In this document: piece by piece, positions 1 through 10,638 of the stretch
How positions within the stretch are numbered: position 1 is the stretch's first letter
Layout of the letters: every line of letters begins with the position of its first letter
Origin: Byssothecium circinans
Taxonomy: Eukaryota; Ascomycota; Dothideomycetes; Pleosporales; Massarinaceae
Length of the DNA: 13,845 nt
Assembly: GCA_010015675.1 (NCBI GenBank)
Contig: ML977039.1
Coordinates: forward strand, 1-13,845
Reading direction: 5' to 3'
Made by a program: the position numbers and the translations under genes
Notes under the pieces: model-generated
Told to the model about the DNA's origin: nothing
The model's input: the letters and a program-made list of their open reading frames with translations, nothing else
Databases searched by the model: none

Positions 1-880
1 TTTTATTTATAACCTTAACTCTTTTTTTTTATTTATAACTTTAATCCTCTTTTTTATTTATAACTGTAACCCTTTCTTTTATTTATAACCTTAACGTTCT
101 CTTTTATTTATATCTTTAACCTTTTTTTATATTTATATTCTTAACCCTCTATTATATTTAAATCTTTAATCCTCTTTTATATTTACATCTCTAACCCTCT
201 TTTTTATTTATATCCTTAACTCTCTATTCTATTTATAACCTTAACTTTTTTTTTATTTATAACCTTAACCTTTTCTTTTATTTATAACCCTAACCTTTTC
301 TTTTATTTATAACTCTAACTTATTCTTTTATTTATATCTTTAACTTTCTTTTATATTTATATTCTTAACCTTCTCTTATATTTATATCTCTAATCCTCTC
401 TTATATTTATATCTCTAACTCTCTCTTATATTTATATCTCTAACCCTCTTTTATATTTATAACCTTAACCTTCTCTTTTATTTATAACTTTAATCTTCTT
501 TTTTATTTATAACTCTAACCTTCTCTTATATTTATAACCTTAACTCTCTTTTTTATTTATAACCTTAACTTTTTCTTTTATCTATAACTTTAACTCTTTT
601 TTTTATTTATATTCTTAACCTTCTATTATATTTATATATCTAATTCTTTCTTATATTTATATCTTTAATTTTCTCTTATATTTATATCTCTAATTCTCTC
701 TTATATTTATATCTCTAACCCTCTCTTATATTTATAACTCTAACCCTTTTTTGTATTTATAACTGTAACCCTTTCTTATATTTATAACCCTAACCCTTTC
801 TTATATTTATAACCCTAACCCTCTCTTATATTTATATCCTTGACCCTCTCTTATATTTATATCCTTAACCCTCTCTCTTT
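1..880. repeat. 25-bp subtelomeric minisatellite containing telomere-like words
   Basis: About 35 imperfect copies of a unit of about 25 bp (24-26) run from the window start to about 880. Each unit has an AT part (ATTTATAA or ATTTATAT) followed by a variable CCCTAACCCT-like part and a pyrimidine spacer. The best-preserved units lie near 780-830 and contain AACCCTAACCCT, two perfect telomere hexamers (TTAGGG on the minus strand). Other units carry C-to-T versions such as CTTTAAC, TCTCTAAC or TCTTTAATC. The C-rich strand reads inward from the left, the orientation expected if the chromosome end lies to the left. No reading frame is supported. The variants could be mutated telomere repeats or an independent satellite that captured telomere words. 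Confidence 0.9.
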
Positions 881-1904
881 ATTTCTTTCTATATTTCTTT
901 TTTTTTAACTTTATCTTTTTTTATATACTTGTAATACTATTTTATACTACTTCTTTTTATAACTTTATACTCCTTTTATTCTTTTTTTAATTTACCTTTT
1001 TTTCCTTTATCTTTTTTTTATATTTATTCTTTTCTTACTTTTTCTTTTTTCTTTTTATTATATTTTTTCTTTTCTTTTCTTTAATCTTTATCTTTCTTTA
1101 CTTTTCTTTTATTACTTTTTATTTCTTTTCTTTTATAACTCTTTTTCTTTTCTACTTTATTATTTCTTTTTCTTTCTCTCTACTACTATATTCTATTCTA
1201 CTTATTTCTTTTATATTTCTTTTATATAACTTTATAACTCCCTTTATATTATATTATATTATATTTTTATATTTTTACTCTTTCTACTTATCTTTTTCTA
1301 CTTTTATCTTTTATACTTTATTCTATTTTTACTATCTTATATATCTTCTATTTCTCTCTACTTTCTACTTTATTATCTATAACCTCTCTTTCTACTACTT
1401 TTTTCTTTTTTATCTTTTACTCTACTTTATATTTACTTATAAATAACTACTTTTATTATTTATTTTACTCTACTATCTTCTAACCTATTTTATTATTATT
1501 ATCTAATTTTTTTTCTTTTACTATACTTAACTATATATTACTCTTCTCTCTTTTATATATAATACTAATCTTTTTCTATTCTAAAAACTCTCTCTTTAAC
1601 TTCTTTAAACTTTTTATTTTTTCTATATTCCTAATCTTACTTTTAACTCTAAATACTTTTATATTTACCTTTCTATACTTTATTACGCTATTATTATATT
1701 TTATTTATTATTTTATATCTTCTACTTTTATTCTTTTATAAACTTTTGTCTTTATCTTTTCTAAATTCTTTATACTTTTGTACTATTACCCTACTATAAT
1801 CTTCTTCTTTTCTTTCACTTCCTTTTATTCCTTTTTTTTCTCTCTTCCTCTTTTTTCTCTTTTATACTTATTTATTTATATACTACCTTATATATTTCTA
1901 TTTA
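881..1904. other. G-free pyrimidine/AT-rich low-complexity tract, no gene
   Basis: Irregular T-, C- and A-rich sequence with no clear period and no gene. Counting the + strand by eye gives only nine G residues in positions 1-1920, while C remains common, so the minus strand is nearly free of C. The tract starts where the 25-bp periodicity fades and ends where the coding sequence of unit A stops, near 1905-1925. It lies directly downstream of the A gene and between it and the telomere-like repeats. It may be decayed minisatellite, but I could not align it to the 25-bp unit. Confidence 0.8.
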
Positions 1905-4900
1905 TTATCTCTCCCTATCTATATACCGCATCCGCACTATGAATTCTATTACTACCTAACTTATCTTATTCGCCTCTATCCCCCCCCATTATTTCTTCTG
2001 CCCAAGCCAATATACTATCGCCTGGAACTCCTGTTTCTTTAACCTCTCCTTTCTTTCTCCTGTCTTGCTTTGCCACTCCATCTCCCCTAACCACCCATCT
2101 TCTCGCATCCTATCCTTTACAAATTTCTTAAACTCATCTGTATATGCTATCTATGCCGCGAATATGCTTTTCACTAACACTCCCTTATACTGGCACCTAC
2201 TATCTGCCGCTTTCCTATACCCTCCTAACTCCATGTTCATCTCAAAACTCTCACATATGGCCTGCGGCAACCCGTAATCATAATAACACGAATACGGCGC
2301 CTACCTCTTGCTCCTCTCAAACTCCTCCACCCCTCTTATCACGTCATCTACCTCTTCCTTAACGCAATCCTCTAACTAATGCCTATCCGCCCTTGTCTCC
2401 CTATATATCTAGTACTACACGCAACCTACCCTCCACTCCTCTATTATCGTCACTAATCTCCCTACCTGCATCGCCTCCCGTGCCTAATGTGCTACCTCCC
2501 CTGTGCCCTACACCCTCCGCGCCATCTACTGCCTCTTAAACTTAGCTTAATCCTCTGCCTCCTCCTCTTCCTCCCCCTCCTCCTTACTCTCCTTACTCCC
2601 CTCCCTCCCCTTACTCTCCTCGCCCTCTGCCCTTTCTCCCTCTATTACTTCCTCGTCACTCCCTACTGCTATTACCCTTATCTGCTGGCAACGCTAGTAC
2701 TTCTTCACTGGCCCCCTACACTTCACCCTATCCTCCCTCCCATCTATCGCCGAATCTAACACTACCCGCATGCAACCCTCCCCACTGATAAACTCTCGCA
2801 CCTCCGGCTTAACGTCCTCCCTAAACCCCTGCCAAATAACCCCTCTCTGTGTCCTCTAGAATCCTCACATAATGATGGCCTTACTAGCCTGTCTATCCCT
2901 CCCCGCCCATCCGCTCTCCTGCGCGTACTGCTATATTAAATAGATTATCCCTACGTGTACTACCGCCTAGATCGTGGGCGCGTCCACCCCTAACCCTAAC
3001 GCGTTCATCACCGTGAACACCTACTGCTGACCCCTCGTCAACTGCTCCACTAACACCTACTTCTCGCGACTGCTGCCCACGTTGTGGTAATAATAAACGC
3101 AACCTAACACCTCTACTAACCGCTCCATCTTTGCTACCATGTCGCAATACATGATTACCTGCCCTAGTGGCGGGTACTTCCATCACAACCCCTCTACTAA
3201 CCGCTGCACTGCCTTCTCTTTGCCTCCCTCCTCCCCTGCGTCATACTCCTAGACCTGATACTAGATGTTAGCCTACGCCGTCGCCCCACGGAACCACTAG
3301 CACCGTGCCTTGCCCGGCAATCCCATCAACCAGATAAATGACTCCTCCTCGCTAGGCCGCAACGTCACTATTAAATACACTATCTGCGTCTCTATGGTAA
3401 CTAACCCGCGCAACGCTAACATCTAGCTCCTCTACCCTTGCAACGCATCTAATACTACGTGGTACTCGTCCACTATAATCTAGTCTAACCGCCCCATTAA
3501 CTACTATTAGTGTATGAACTGCCTGAACGCCTCTCCTACTACTGACTTAGGCGTCACTAATACCACCTAGGCCCACTTATGCGGCCGCTGGCTACTCTAC
3601 TCCACGCATGTAATGCCCACCCACTCGCACTAATCCCTTATGTCTATACGCAATGAAACTAACGGCACTACCACCACTGTCACCCCGCTGGACACCAACG
3701 CTAGCAACATAAATAACACGCTCTTTCCCGCCCCCGTCCCTATAATTACCACTACGGGGCTCTTCCCCCACATGATGGCCTACAACGCCAGCTTCTAGAC
3801 GCTATAGAACCGTGCCTACTCGCCTACTATCTACCTTAATCCCTCCTTTACGTCTATATGCCATATTATCTTCCATTGCTAGTACTCCTCCTCCCTGGCT
3901 TCCTTCCACGATGCTCTCGCGCGGCTGCTCTGCGCCATGGGCGCCTCTATAGCTAACGCCATCTATAAAAACGCGTGCCATTCCGTGCTAACCCGCCGTA
4001 ACGCCCTCCTTTTCCTCTCCATGCTAAACGTGGCCTCATCTATCCCCCGCCCATATATGATATTGGCCACGCTAGAACTGTGCCCGGCCTAGATGTTAAA
4101 TGCCTCATCCTCCTCTCCCTCCTCTCCCTCCTCGTCCGCCTGGATCAACGCCTTCACTGCTAACGTGTCATTAATGTACCTATAGAATATGGCCTTAGTC
4201 CCGTGCCTCCACATCATGATGTTAATCTTGACCCCTATGTGCTTCAATGACTACTCTTAGATAGCCTGTTGCACGCGGTTGCCGTTCCACAACCTTAACT
4301 AGATTAACCTATCCTCTTTATCCCCTTCATCACCTTCGCCCTTACCCCCCTTACTTCCCTCCTCGTCCCCTCCAGTTCTGTCCCTCTGGCTTAGGCTTAG
4401 TAAACGCGGCCTCTTCCTCTATAGCATCATCTATATCTTCTCTAGCTTAGGCTCCTAAATATACGTGCTATTAACTACGTCCCCCCTAATCGCCGTCTTA
4501 ATCTGCACCTAAAATGGGTAGATGAACCATAAATAATACACCACTAACGCCCTGACCTCCTGTGGCACGTATCAATGGATCACCTTGCTCTTCCCGCTTA
4601 ACCTAACGTTCTTGTGGTACGCCGTCACAAACACTACTAACCTATTCTTGATGGATACCCCGCGCATGTCTCCGTTAGCGCTATTCTTGTACTGGATCGT
4701 TATCGCCTTACTGCCTCGCGCTAGCAAACCGTACGTTATGTGCACCAACGTGATTAACAACCCTAAAAACGTCTCTATCGCCCATTAATACGCCTCCACC
4801 TGCTCCCTCTTCTACACCGCCCCCTCCCCTATACTCCTAGCCGCCCTCGTGCCTAGGATGTTAATGAATACCTCCCGTAACCACTTCTCCCTCCCTACGC

Positions 4901-6767
4901 GCTTCCCTAACCACGCTGGTGGGCTCTCTGCGTCCGTGGCGCCTTAGTTCCGCGCGTCTTCTATGAAACTCTACCCCATCCTCCTCTCTGCTAGGTTGTC
5001 CACTAAATAGTCCTAATAGATCGCTGGCAACGCCGTAGTCCCCTCTATGATCCCCCCCTCCTCATCCACCTATAATAATATTAGCTCCTCTAATAACTAC
5101 TACCGCGCCTCCGCGACCGTGCCGTGGACCATTAACCATAACTGCGGCATGCTAAACTAGATGTTGCCGTATAATAACGTGTTACCTACCTAATCTACTA
5201 CGCTCTCTATGCTGGTCGTGTATTGGATCTTCATCCCATACGCCTTTAACCGCTGGATGCAATCAATGGGCATCAGCTCACCGCCGTGCCGCGTTAATGT
5301 CATGAACTAGTCAGCCATCTCTCGTATAAACTAGAAATGGCTAGGCGCCATCTCCTACGCCATCTCGTACCTTTATCCCTCTCTCTGCAATTTGGCCACG
5401 CGTTCCTAGCGCATCTGTGTGGATTAGTACAATACTAACATGCGTGTGATGGTGACCACGGCCGCCTGCTTGGGCGTGTATATTAATGGGCTTATCCACC
5501 TATAATCCGCATTAATCCCTAACACTGCTATAGCGCTAATTAACGCGCTGCCGTGCTCGTCATCCCCTAATAGGTAGTCTAGTAACCCTATCATAAACGC
5601 CATCACTAACCCCTCTACCTGCTCCTCCTGCTCCTAGTCTAGCTTATCTTTATTGCTGTCTAACTCCTTAAACTAATCCTTCTCTTCGTCCTCCTCTTCT
5701 ACTCGCCCTACCGCCATCTTAATCTTCTATAATAACACCTCCTACTAGATTATTAACTGGTATAGCGGCCTTTAGTTCTCTATATCTATAACCCCCTCCT
5801 TATACCTTACTACTACTAATCCGTGCGTCTACTAAATGTACCACATGATCTCTAACTACCACCCGCTGTACCTAATCATTGTCTTCTCCATCTGCCGCGC
5901 GTTAAACGGCTTTTCATTAGTAATGTTGCCCGTCTTACGGCAGTTAATGTAATTTATGGCTGCTATCCTAACTACCTCCGCCCTTAACGCCTGCTACGCC
6001 TTCTAAATCACCATCCGCACCGCCTAATACACCCTATCTAACGCCTTCTCCCGCCGTACTAGTGCCTAGGTTAACGTTAACAACCATTCATGGTTTAACC
6101 CCTTCAAATGCTTCGCCCACCCGGCCTAATCCAACCACGCGTTGAATGCGAAATAGTCCTAGTCAGCCTAGATCTAGGATATCCTCTCCTACTCAGCCGC
6201 GTTCCATCTTTCCATGGCCTAGCTCAACAATAACTGCACCGCGCTTCCTATGTCGCCATCCTCGTCCTCGCTGTGCGTGGGCTGCTAGACGTTACTAGGC
6301 TAGTTGACTTTAAACAACCATCCTAACCATCCTACACCCTGTAACTTTTAGCACCACACCCCTTCTGTCCACATCGTCTGTACCTCTGCCTAGTAGCCCT
6401 TATACTGGTGGCCTCTCTTCCTACTATTCTCCTATCTATGCTCTTTTTAATAATGTTCCTGCATCCGCCTTCTTTCCTAATTGATGTACCCACACGACCT
6501 GCATTAGAGCCCGTCATAAAATACGTGCAAATGCTCTATGGGCTTAGCTACCCCGTGTAGGATCACCACCTCTTCCTTAGTAGCTGCCCATCGACGATAC
6601 ATTACCGTAGCCCTAATAATGTCTGATCAGGTTCTCGCTATCAATTCCTTATGGTTGCTGTTTAAATGCGCCCACACCTGCGACTTTAACACGGCATGGC
6701 GGTGCTCCCTGCACACAGCGACGCGCTGCGCTGGCAAATACTTAAAGATGATGTCTAATTGCTCCAT
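1905..6767 (-). pseudogene. Unit A: full-length telomere-linked RecQ-type helicase with recombinase-like region, stop-riddled
   Basis: One frame of 1,621 codons runs from the ATG at 6765-6767 (MEQLDIIF) to a TAA at 1905-1907, with no net frameshift. A zinc-finger-like start has C19, H34 and H39. A tyrosine-recombinase-like region follows: R684 (LLARGSK), K719 (AYHKN) and R854-H855 (MWRHGTKAI). The RecQ-type helicase has Walker A GTGAGKS (K1015), motif II DEYH (1100-1103), motif V ALGLGVD (1256-1262) and motif VI QESGWAGRD (1283-1291). The C-terminus keeps the late telomere-linked-helicase sequences CYYDYGLPQAIC, CQYKGVL and WGGIEA. By family comparison from memory, DEYH replaces DECH and the Trp at 1287 replaces Arg, both C-to-T-type changes. 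Numerous in-frame TAG/TAA codons sit mostly at expected Gln positions; at least two TGA occur, one in VIH*YVPQEV. The length matches a complete family member. The recombinase assignment rests on motif spacing only. Confidence 0.9.
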
Positions 6768-6835
6768 AGTATATCTGTATAATAGATGGACCTACTATAC
6801 GCATCACTTACTACTTATCCTAATCTAGCCACCCC

Positions 6836-6843
6836 CTTTTATA
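6836..6843 (-). promoter_or_regulatory. TATA box of unit A
   Basis: On the minus strand this reads TATAAAAG, 69-76 bp upstream of the ATG of unit A. It is the only good TATA-like word in this leader, and it sits just downstream of two telomere-like words. Unit C has a weaker TATTTATA at a similar distance (13593-13600). Use as a promoter is inferred from position and sequence. Confidence 0.5.
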
Positions 6844-6849
6844 CTATAG

Positions 6850-6888
6850 TTAGGGTTACTTAACTAGTTGCAACGGAAGTTAGGGTTA
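6850..6888. promoter_or_regulatory. Pair of telobox words 30 bp apart upstream of the TATA box
   Basis: The + strand has TTAGGGTTA at 6850-6858 and again at 6880-6888, each within AGTTAGGGTTAYT. On the gene strand these read TAACCCTAA. The spacing of 30 bp is close to three helical turns, and the first word lies 7 bp upstream of the TATA box. TTAGGG words are known binding sites for Tbf1/TRF-type Myb proteins in fungi; that such a protein controls this gene is inference. They could instead be interstitial telomere remnants. Confidence 0.5.
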
Positions 6889-7074
6889 TTTTATTAGCTA
6901 TACATGCCTCACTTATAGTCGTGGGTGTAAATACTAGCTTGACGTTAGCTACACTACTCCTACCCTGATTGTATCGCGAAACCATGTCGCATCCTAAATC
7001 TAAGACTGGTGATGGATTGCGCTTGCTCTACTATACCTACCTATGAAGTTGCAGCTGATATTTCCAGTGGTTAA

Positions 7075-7172
7075 GGCTTAATCCATTTAATTGAAGCTAG
7101 CAAATGGATTAAGCCCCTAGTCTTCAGCGCGCACAGTGCATAATTAAATAGATTAAGGGTATAATCTATTTA
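7075..7172. repeat. Two-hairpin palindromic element at the 5' edge of unit A
   Basis: First inverted repeat: GGCTTAATCCATTT (7075-7088) pairs perfectly over 14 bp with AAATGGATTAAGCC (7102-7115) across a 13-nt loop containing TTGAAG. A core follows, TTCAGCGCGCACAGTGCA (7123-7140), with its own GCAC-A-GTGC dyad. Second inverted repeat: TAAATAGATTA (7145-7155) pairs perfectly over 11 bp with TAATCTATTTA (7162-7172). The arms of both hairpins are versions of one word, ATCYATTT. A matching element lies at 13736-13829 upstream of unit C, with the same core and the same spacing between the first hairpin and the core. It could be a recombination site, replication or transposon terminus, or operator. 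Confidence 0.85.
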
Positions 7173-7714
7173 CGTATATAATGATAGCCTAAGAAGTTTC
7201 TATTACTTATTATGTTACCTACTACGTCCGCGCTGACTACCACCACGGCTGCTAGGTTGCTCTCGCCATGCTTCTACTCTATACAGTTAATGCCGTACTT
7301 TCGCATACGGCCTACTAAGTCCTTAATGAGCGCTTAATACGGCACCACCACGACCGTTATCCCGGCGCCCTCCAAGCAAGCCGGCACACTGAACAGCAGA
7401 CTCTTGCCTCCGCCCGTCAGAAGCACAACGACAAGCGGCGTCTGTCCGTCAAGCACCGCGTGCAGCGCCTGCTCCTGCTCGACTAATTGGAAGCCAACCT
7501 CCTCTTGACTAAGCACCTGCTACATTGCCTTCCTAACAGCCTCGTCCTAATTATCTCGCGTCCGAGTCCCCTTCTACTGTAGTGCTAGCTCTTCCTCCCT
7601 AATCTCATCTCCACTGCTGCGCTCCCATCTCTTCCCTACCTTGCTTACCTCGCTGCTGCTGGTCCATGCCTCTTTCTGCTCGCCCTCACCCCCTTCAAGC
7701 CCTAAGAAGCGGTG

Positions 7715-7793
7715 CTACAGCGTGCTGAGCGGCCGGAAAGCTTTAATCAAGCGTATGCTGAGATGCTTGATAATGTCTATCAGCACGCTGTAG
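7715..7793. repeat. Nested perfect inverted repeats inside unit B
   Basis: CTACAGCGTGCTGA (7715-7728) is a perfect 14-bp inverted match of TCAGCACGCTGTAG (7780-7793). Inside it, ATCAAGC (7746-7752) pairs with GCTTGAT (7765-7771) over a 12-nt loop. The structure lies in frame within the coding sequence of B, between the recombinase-like region and the helicase (the IDIIKHLSIRLIKAFRPLST stretch), a stretch that looks conserved in the family. It may be a coincidence of coding constraint, but 14 perfect base pairs is long. Confidence 0.75.
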
Positions 7794-9322
7794 TTCCCTA
7801 CCCCTATTATCGTCATCCATGCGCTCTACAGCTTAACTAAGTCTTCCCCCTCCTCGTCTACCTCAGCCTCCTCCGTCTCCCTAATCTTATCTTGATACCC
7901 CTTGCTGAATGACTCCCCGACCACCACCCGGCTGATACTGACGGCCGTGTGCTGGTAGTCCAGCGTGTGCAGCTCAACCCTAAGTCTCTTACCCGTCTCC
8001 CGCCTGAGCGCTCGCGTTAGTCAATCCGTCCCCTACAGCCCCTACTCGTCGGCCCACACGTAGTCACTGAAGCTGCCGCTAAGCACCTGCACTATTAGAT
8101 ACTCCTAAAATGGCTGCAAGTACGCTAAGTACATTACCATGACCTGCCTAAGCCGCAGTAGGAGAAAGCACGGCACTACCTTTAGCTTGTCCTACTATAA
8201 CTATGACTTGTGATAGCGGACCACGGTCATCACCTGTCTATCTATGATGAAGATGTTGCGGTCCTGCAGCAGCCCATTCTGATGCCGCATCGTCGTCACT
8301 TCCAACCCCTAACCCGGCTGCCCAGATGTCATGTGCACGCAGACCATCAGCAGCATTAAGAAGCGGTTGACTTAACGCAAGTACCACTTTACCTACTTAA
8401 CATTCCACCTGCCATCGCTTGACTAAAGTGTACGGCCTCGCTTACTCTACTCAGCCTAGGTTAGCATCCACTCTAGCTTGTCCTCAAGATTGTTGTTACG
8501 CTGTTTGACGAAAGACATGCCTCACTAGGTGAACGTGACGTCATTAACAATCTACTTAAGCTTAATGATGAACTAATCCTCAGCCTTTACTACCTAGAAT
8601 AGCTCCTCTTATAGCATCTGCTTGGCTTCGGCCACCATGTCCTAAGCCATCTTGCGGAAATGGCTAATGTAGATCAGTCAGCCGTTCAAGTAGAAGATCC
8701 TCTTATCTTTTAACTAGTACGCGTTGCCTGAGTTACCAGCCATCATCGCAACGTACTTGCCGTACGCTAGCAAGCTGATCGCCTCGCTCATTAGACTGTA
8801 TGAGCCGTCAGCTAGATACTTCTCTCTCACATACAAGAAGAGTTCCTGGTCCTCGTCCGTCTGCTCATTACGGCACGCTGCTGGAAGCAGTTTCTCTACG
8901 GCGAGCACTCTTATGCAGTATACCATGCCGGCGAGCATGTACGAGTAGTTCTTTGCCGTGCGCAAGTGATTCGCCTCAGCGTCGATGCCCAATACGGCGA
9001 GAAAGTGAATGAGCCCGCTACTGAACGGCTAATCACCCACGGACTCAAAGATGAATGATGCAAGTGCGTTAAGTAATGCCTCTAGCTAGGGTTCCTAATT
9101 ATCATTATCATTGTCGTTAAGCATCTCCTACAGCGTTACTACCAGCTCCTTCTGACGGCCCTTCTAGTAGAACAGCTCGCGCGCATCCTTCATAAGATCC
9201 GTCTCTTCTATGCGTCCGCTTTAACGGCGCGGGTGGCTGTCCCTATTGCTGTCACTGTCACTTCCGTCGCTGCTACTCCTAGAGCTCTAATTATCTAAGA
9301 TGTCCTCTTCATCCACCCGCTT

Positions 9323-9358
9323 GCCGTCTACGTTGCTGTTGCCGTCTACGTTGCTGTC
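9323..9358. repeat. 18-bp tandem duplication in the linker of unit B
   Basis: GCCGTCTACGTTGCTGTT is followed directly by a second copy differing at the last base, then by a partial third copy (GCCGTCC). The period is a multiple of three and encodes GNSNVD-type repeats within the acidic, Ser/Asn-rich linker. It looks like a replication-slippage expansion that kept the frame. Confidence 0.8.
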
Positions 9359-10273
9359 GCCGTCCTCACCGCGGCTGCTTCATTCTATCCTCGCCTGCTC
9401 ATCGGCCATAATGCGTAGAAAGTAGCAGACAAACTTAACTATATAGCTAGCGTAGCGGGCCTGACTCTCTAGGTTCTATAGTTAGGCTATCGGCCGTTAA
9501 TCGACCTCCTGCCGCTTTGCACTCTAGAGCCACCGTCTCATTTCCTGTACAAGCGTTGACAGCCTAACCACGCTCCTCTCTACTAGCAGCTTAACTAGCT
9601 TCGCAGCGCGCTGCAGCTTCACTTCACCCTAATCGGGCAGTCGGATCTAATGTGCGAGATGCGCTAGATTCCGCTTCACGAGATACTCTAGCTATCCTGT
9701 CCGCTTGAACTAGCTAGTCTTGTTAGTCTTCACAGCCTCTACGTCCATTACCTGCGCCTCCTCTTTATGCGCCTGCGTTGTTACCTCCCATTCGGCTAGC
9801 CTTGCACGGATGACGTTGGCCGGCTCGCGGGGGACGGACGACGCGCTGTTATTAACTGCTGCCTTGACGATGAAATATCGCCGCTGCCTGCCAGCCTAGA
9901 AGAACGTCTGCACCTTAACTTTCTAAAAAAGCATGCTTGTATCACCCTTCCATAGCAGCCCGTGCTTACTCTTGCAATGCTTTCGTAGCCTGTCCTGATT
10001 AATTATGATGAAGTTGCAACCTTCCTTAGCGCATTGAAGCCTATTAAGTGGCTCTCCCAACTCCTTGATCAGCGGACCTAGCGGCGGCGGCAGTTCAACG
10101 TCCTTAGGCTTCTTGATCCACTAGTACCTATAGTGCTCTACAATCCTCTCCCTTTCTTTGCTCGCCATAGTATGATGATCACGCAGATGCGCGTTTAGAT
10201 TCTGTACACTAGTAGCATGCTCCCTGCAGACAAGCACCTTGTACTTGCAAAGATACTGAAAGTTTTCTTCTAT

Positions 10274-10638
10274 ATTCTTAAACGATAGCGGTGATTGGGT
10301 TCGGCTGCTATTTCTCCTGCAGTGGGTTGCGCTTCATTGTGTTAACGTTACTACGGGTGACCGTGCGTCCTAGCAGAACTCTATTGCTGCTAGAGTCTAC
10401 CCTCGCCTTGACCGCCACCCAACGTAGAGAGTAGAGCTGCAAGGTAGGGGATCAGTGCTCCTGATGCCGCTGAGCAATAGTTGCCTACAAAATTTGTTCA
10501 GAGAATGTGTCGCTGCGGAGTGGATTATCCCTCCTATTCCCATGGATCATCCCTATCCGCGCCCTGGATCTGGGCTAGCGACCCTAACGCTAGACCTATT
10601 CCACCACGGATTAGGCATAATCCGTCGCGTCCTCTCGG
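10274..10638 (-). other. Leader and 5' boundary region of unit B
   Basis: Non-coding stretch between the likely start of B and the truncated end of unit C. I see no TATA box and no copy of the TTCAGCGCGCAC core found upstream of A and C. It does hold hairpins at 10575-10593 and 10606-10625 near its distal edge, plus nearby GGATTATCC and GGATCATCC words (10520-10555). An ATG in the middle (10350s, minus strand) is out of frame with B and quickly meets a stop. Confidence 0.6.
10575..10625. repeat. Two short hairpins at the 5' edge of unit B
   Basis: CTAGCG (10575-10580) pairs with CGCTAG (10588-10593) around an ACCCTAA loop. ACGGATTA (10606-10613) pairs perfectly with TAATCCGT (10618-10625) around GGCA. 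The second shares the GGATTA/TAATCC word with the first hairpin of unit A. The outer hairpin ends about 14 bp from the last codons attributable to unit C, the same arrangement as at the A/B boundary. It is probably the B-subfamily counterpart of the two-hairpin element, but the core sequence is absent. Confidence 0.6.

Larger units (their letters stand above)
6768..7183 (-). other. Leader and 5' boundary region of unit A
   Basis: Non-coding stretch between the start codon of A and the truncated end of unit B. It holds, in order away from the gene, the TATA box, two telobox words, about 185 bp in which I recognise nothing, and the two-hairpin element at 7075-7172. Only 11 bp separate that element from the last codons recognisable as helicase of B (the FLGY-like codons from 7184). 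The middle part shows no convincing similarity to the leader of unit C apart from the hairpin element. Confidence 0.7.
7184..10273 (-). pseudogene. Unit B: second subfamily of recombinase-like/RecQ helicase gene, start lost and 3'-truncated
   Basis: One frame of 1,030 codons with no net frameshift, interrupted by about 43 stops, almost all TAG/TAA. The likely original start is now ATA at 10271-10273, aligned with the ATG of units A and C (ATA-GAA-GAA-AAC-TTT). Two zinc fingers: C9/C16/H29/H34, and a canonical C2H2 at C81-C86-H99-H104. An Asp/Ser/Asn-rich linker covers residues 305-345. A recombinase-like region includes SGQPG*GLEVTTMR (the stop at 655 sits on the expected Arg) and HTLDYQHTAVSIS (Q774, H775, where YRH is usual). 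The helicase start is well kept: LLTGGGKSLLF (K957), VVVVPY and INCIEWKHGE. The match ends at an FLGY-like stretch at 7184, before motif II, where unit A's palindromic element begins. It differs from A and C in its fingers and helicase wording. Confidence 0.9.

Noticed and set aside
2065..2759. Several short + strand frames rich in Leu, Pro and Ser
   Set aside because: They are antisense to the acidic linker and C-terminal region of unit A; the composition reflects the purine-rich coding strand.
2893..3186. 97-codon minus-strand frame rich in Arg and Gly
   Set aside because: It is out of frame with the helicase; the correct frame at the same place gives motifs V and VI with in-frame stops.
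6538..6828. 96-codon + strand reading frame over the start of unit A
   Set aside because: Antisense to the zinc-finger-like start of A; no independent support.
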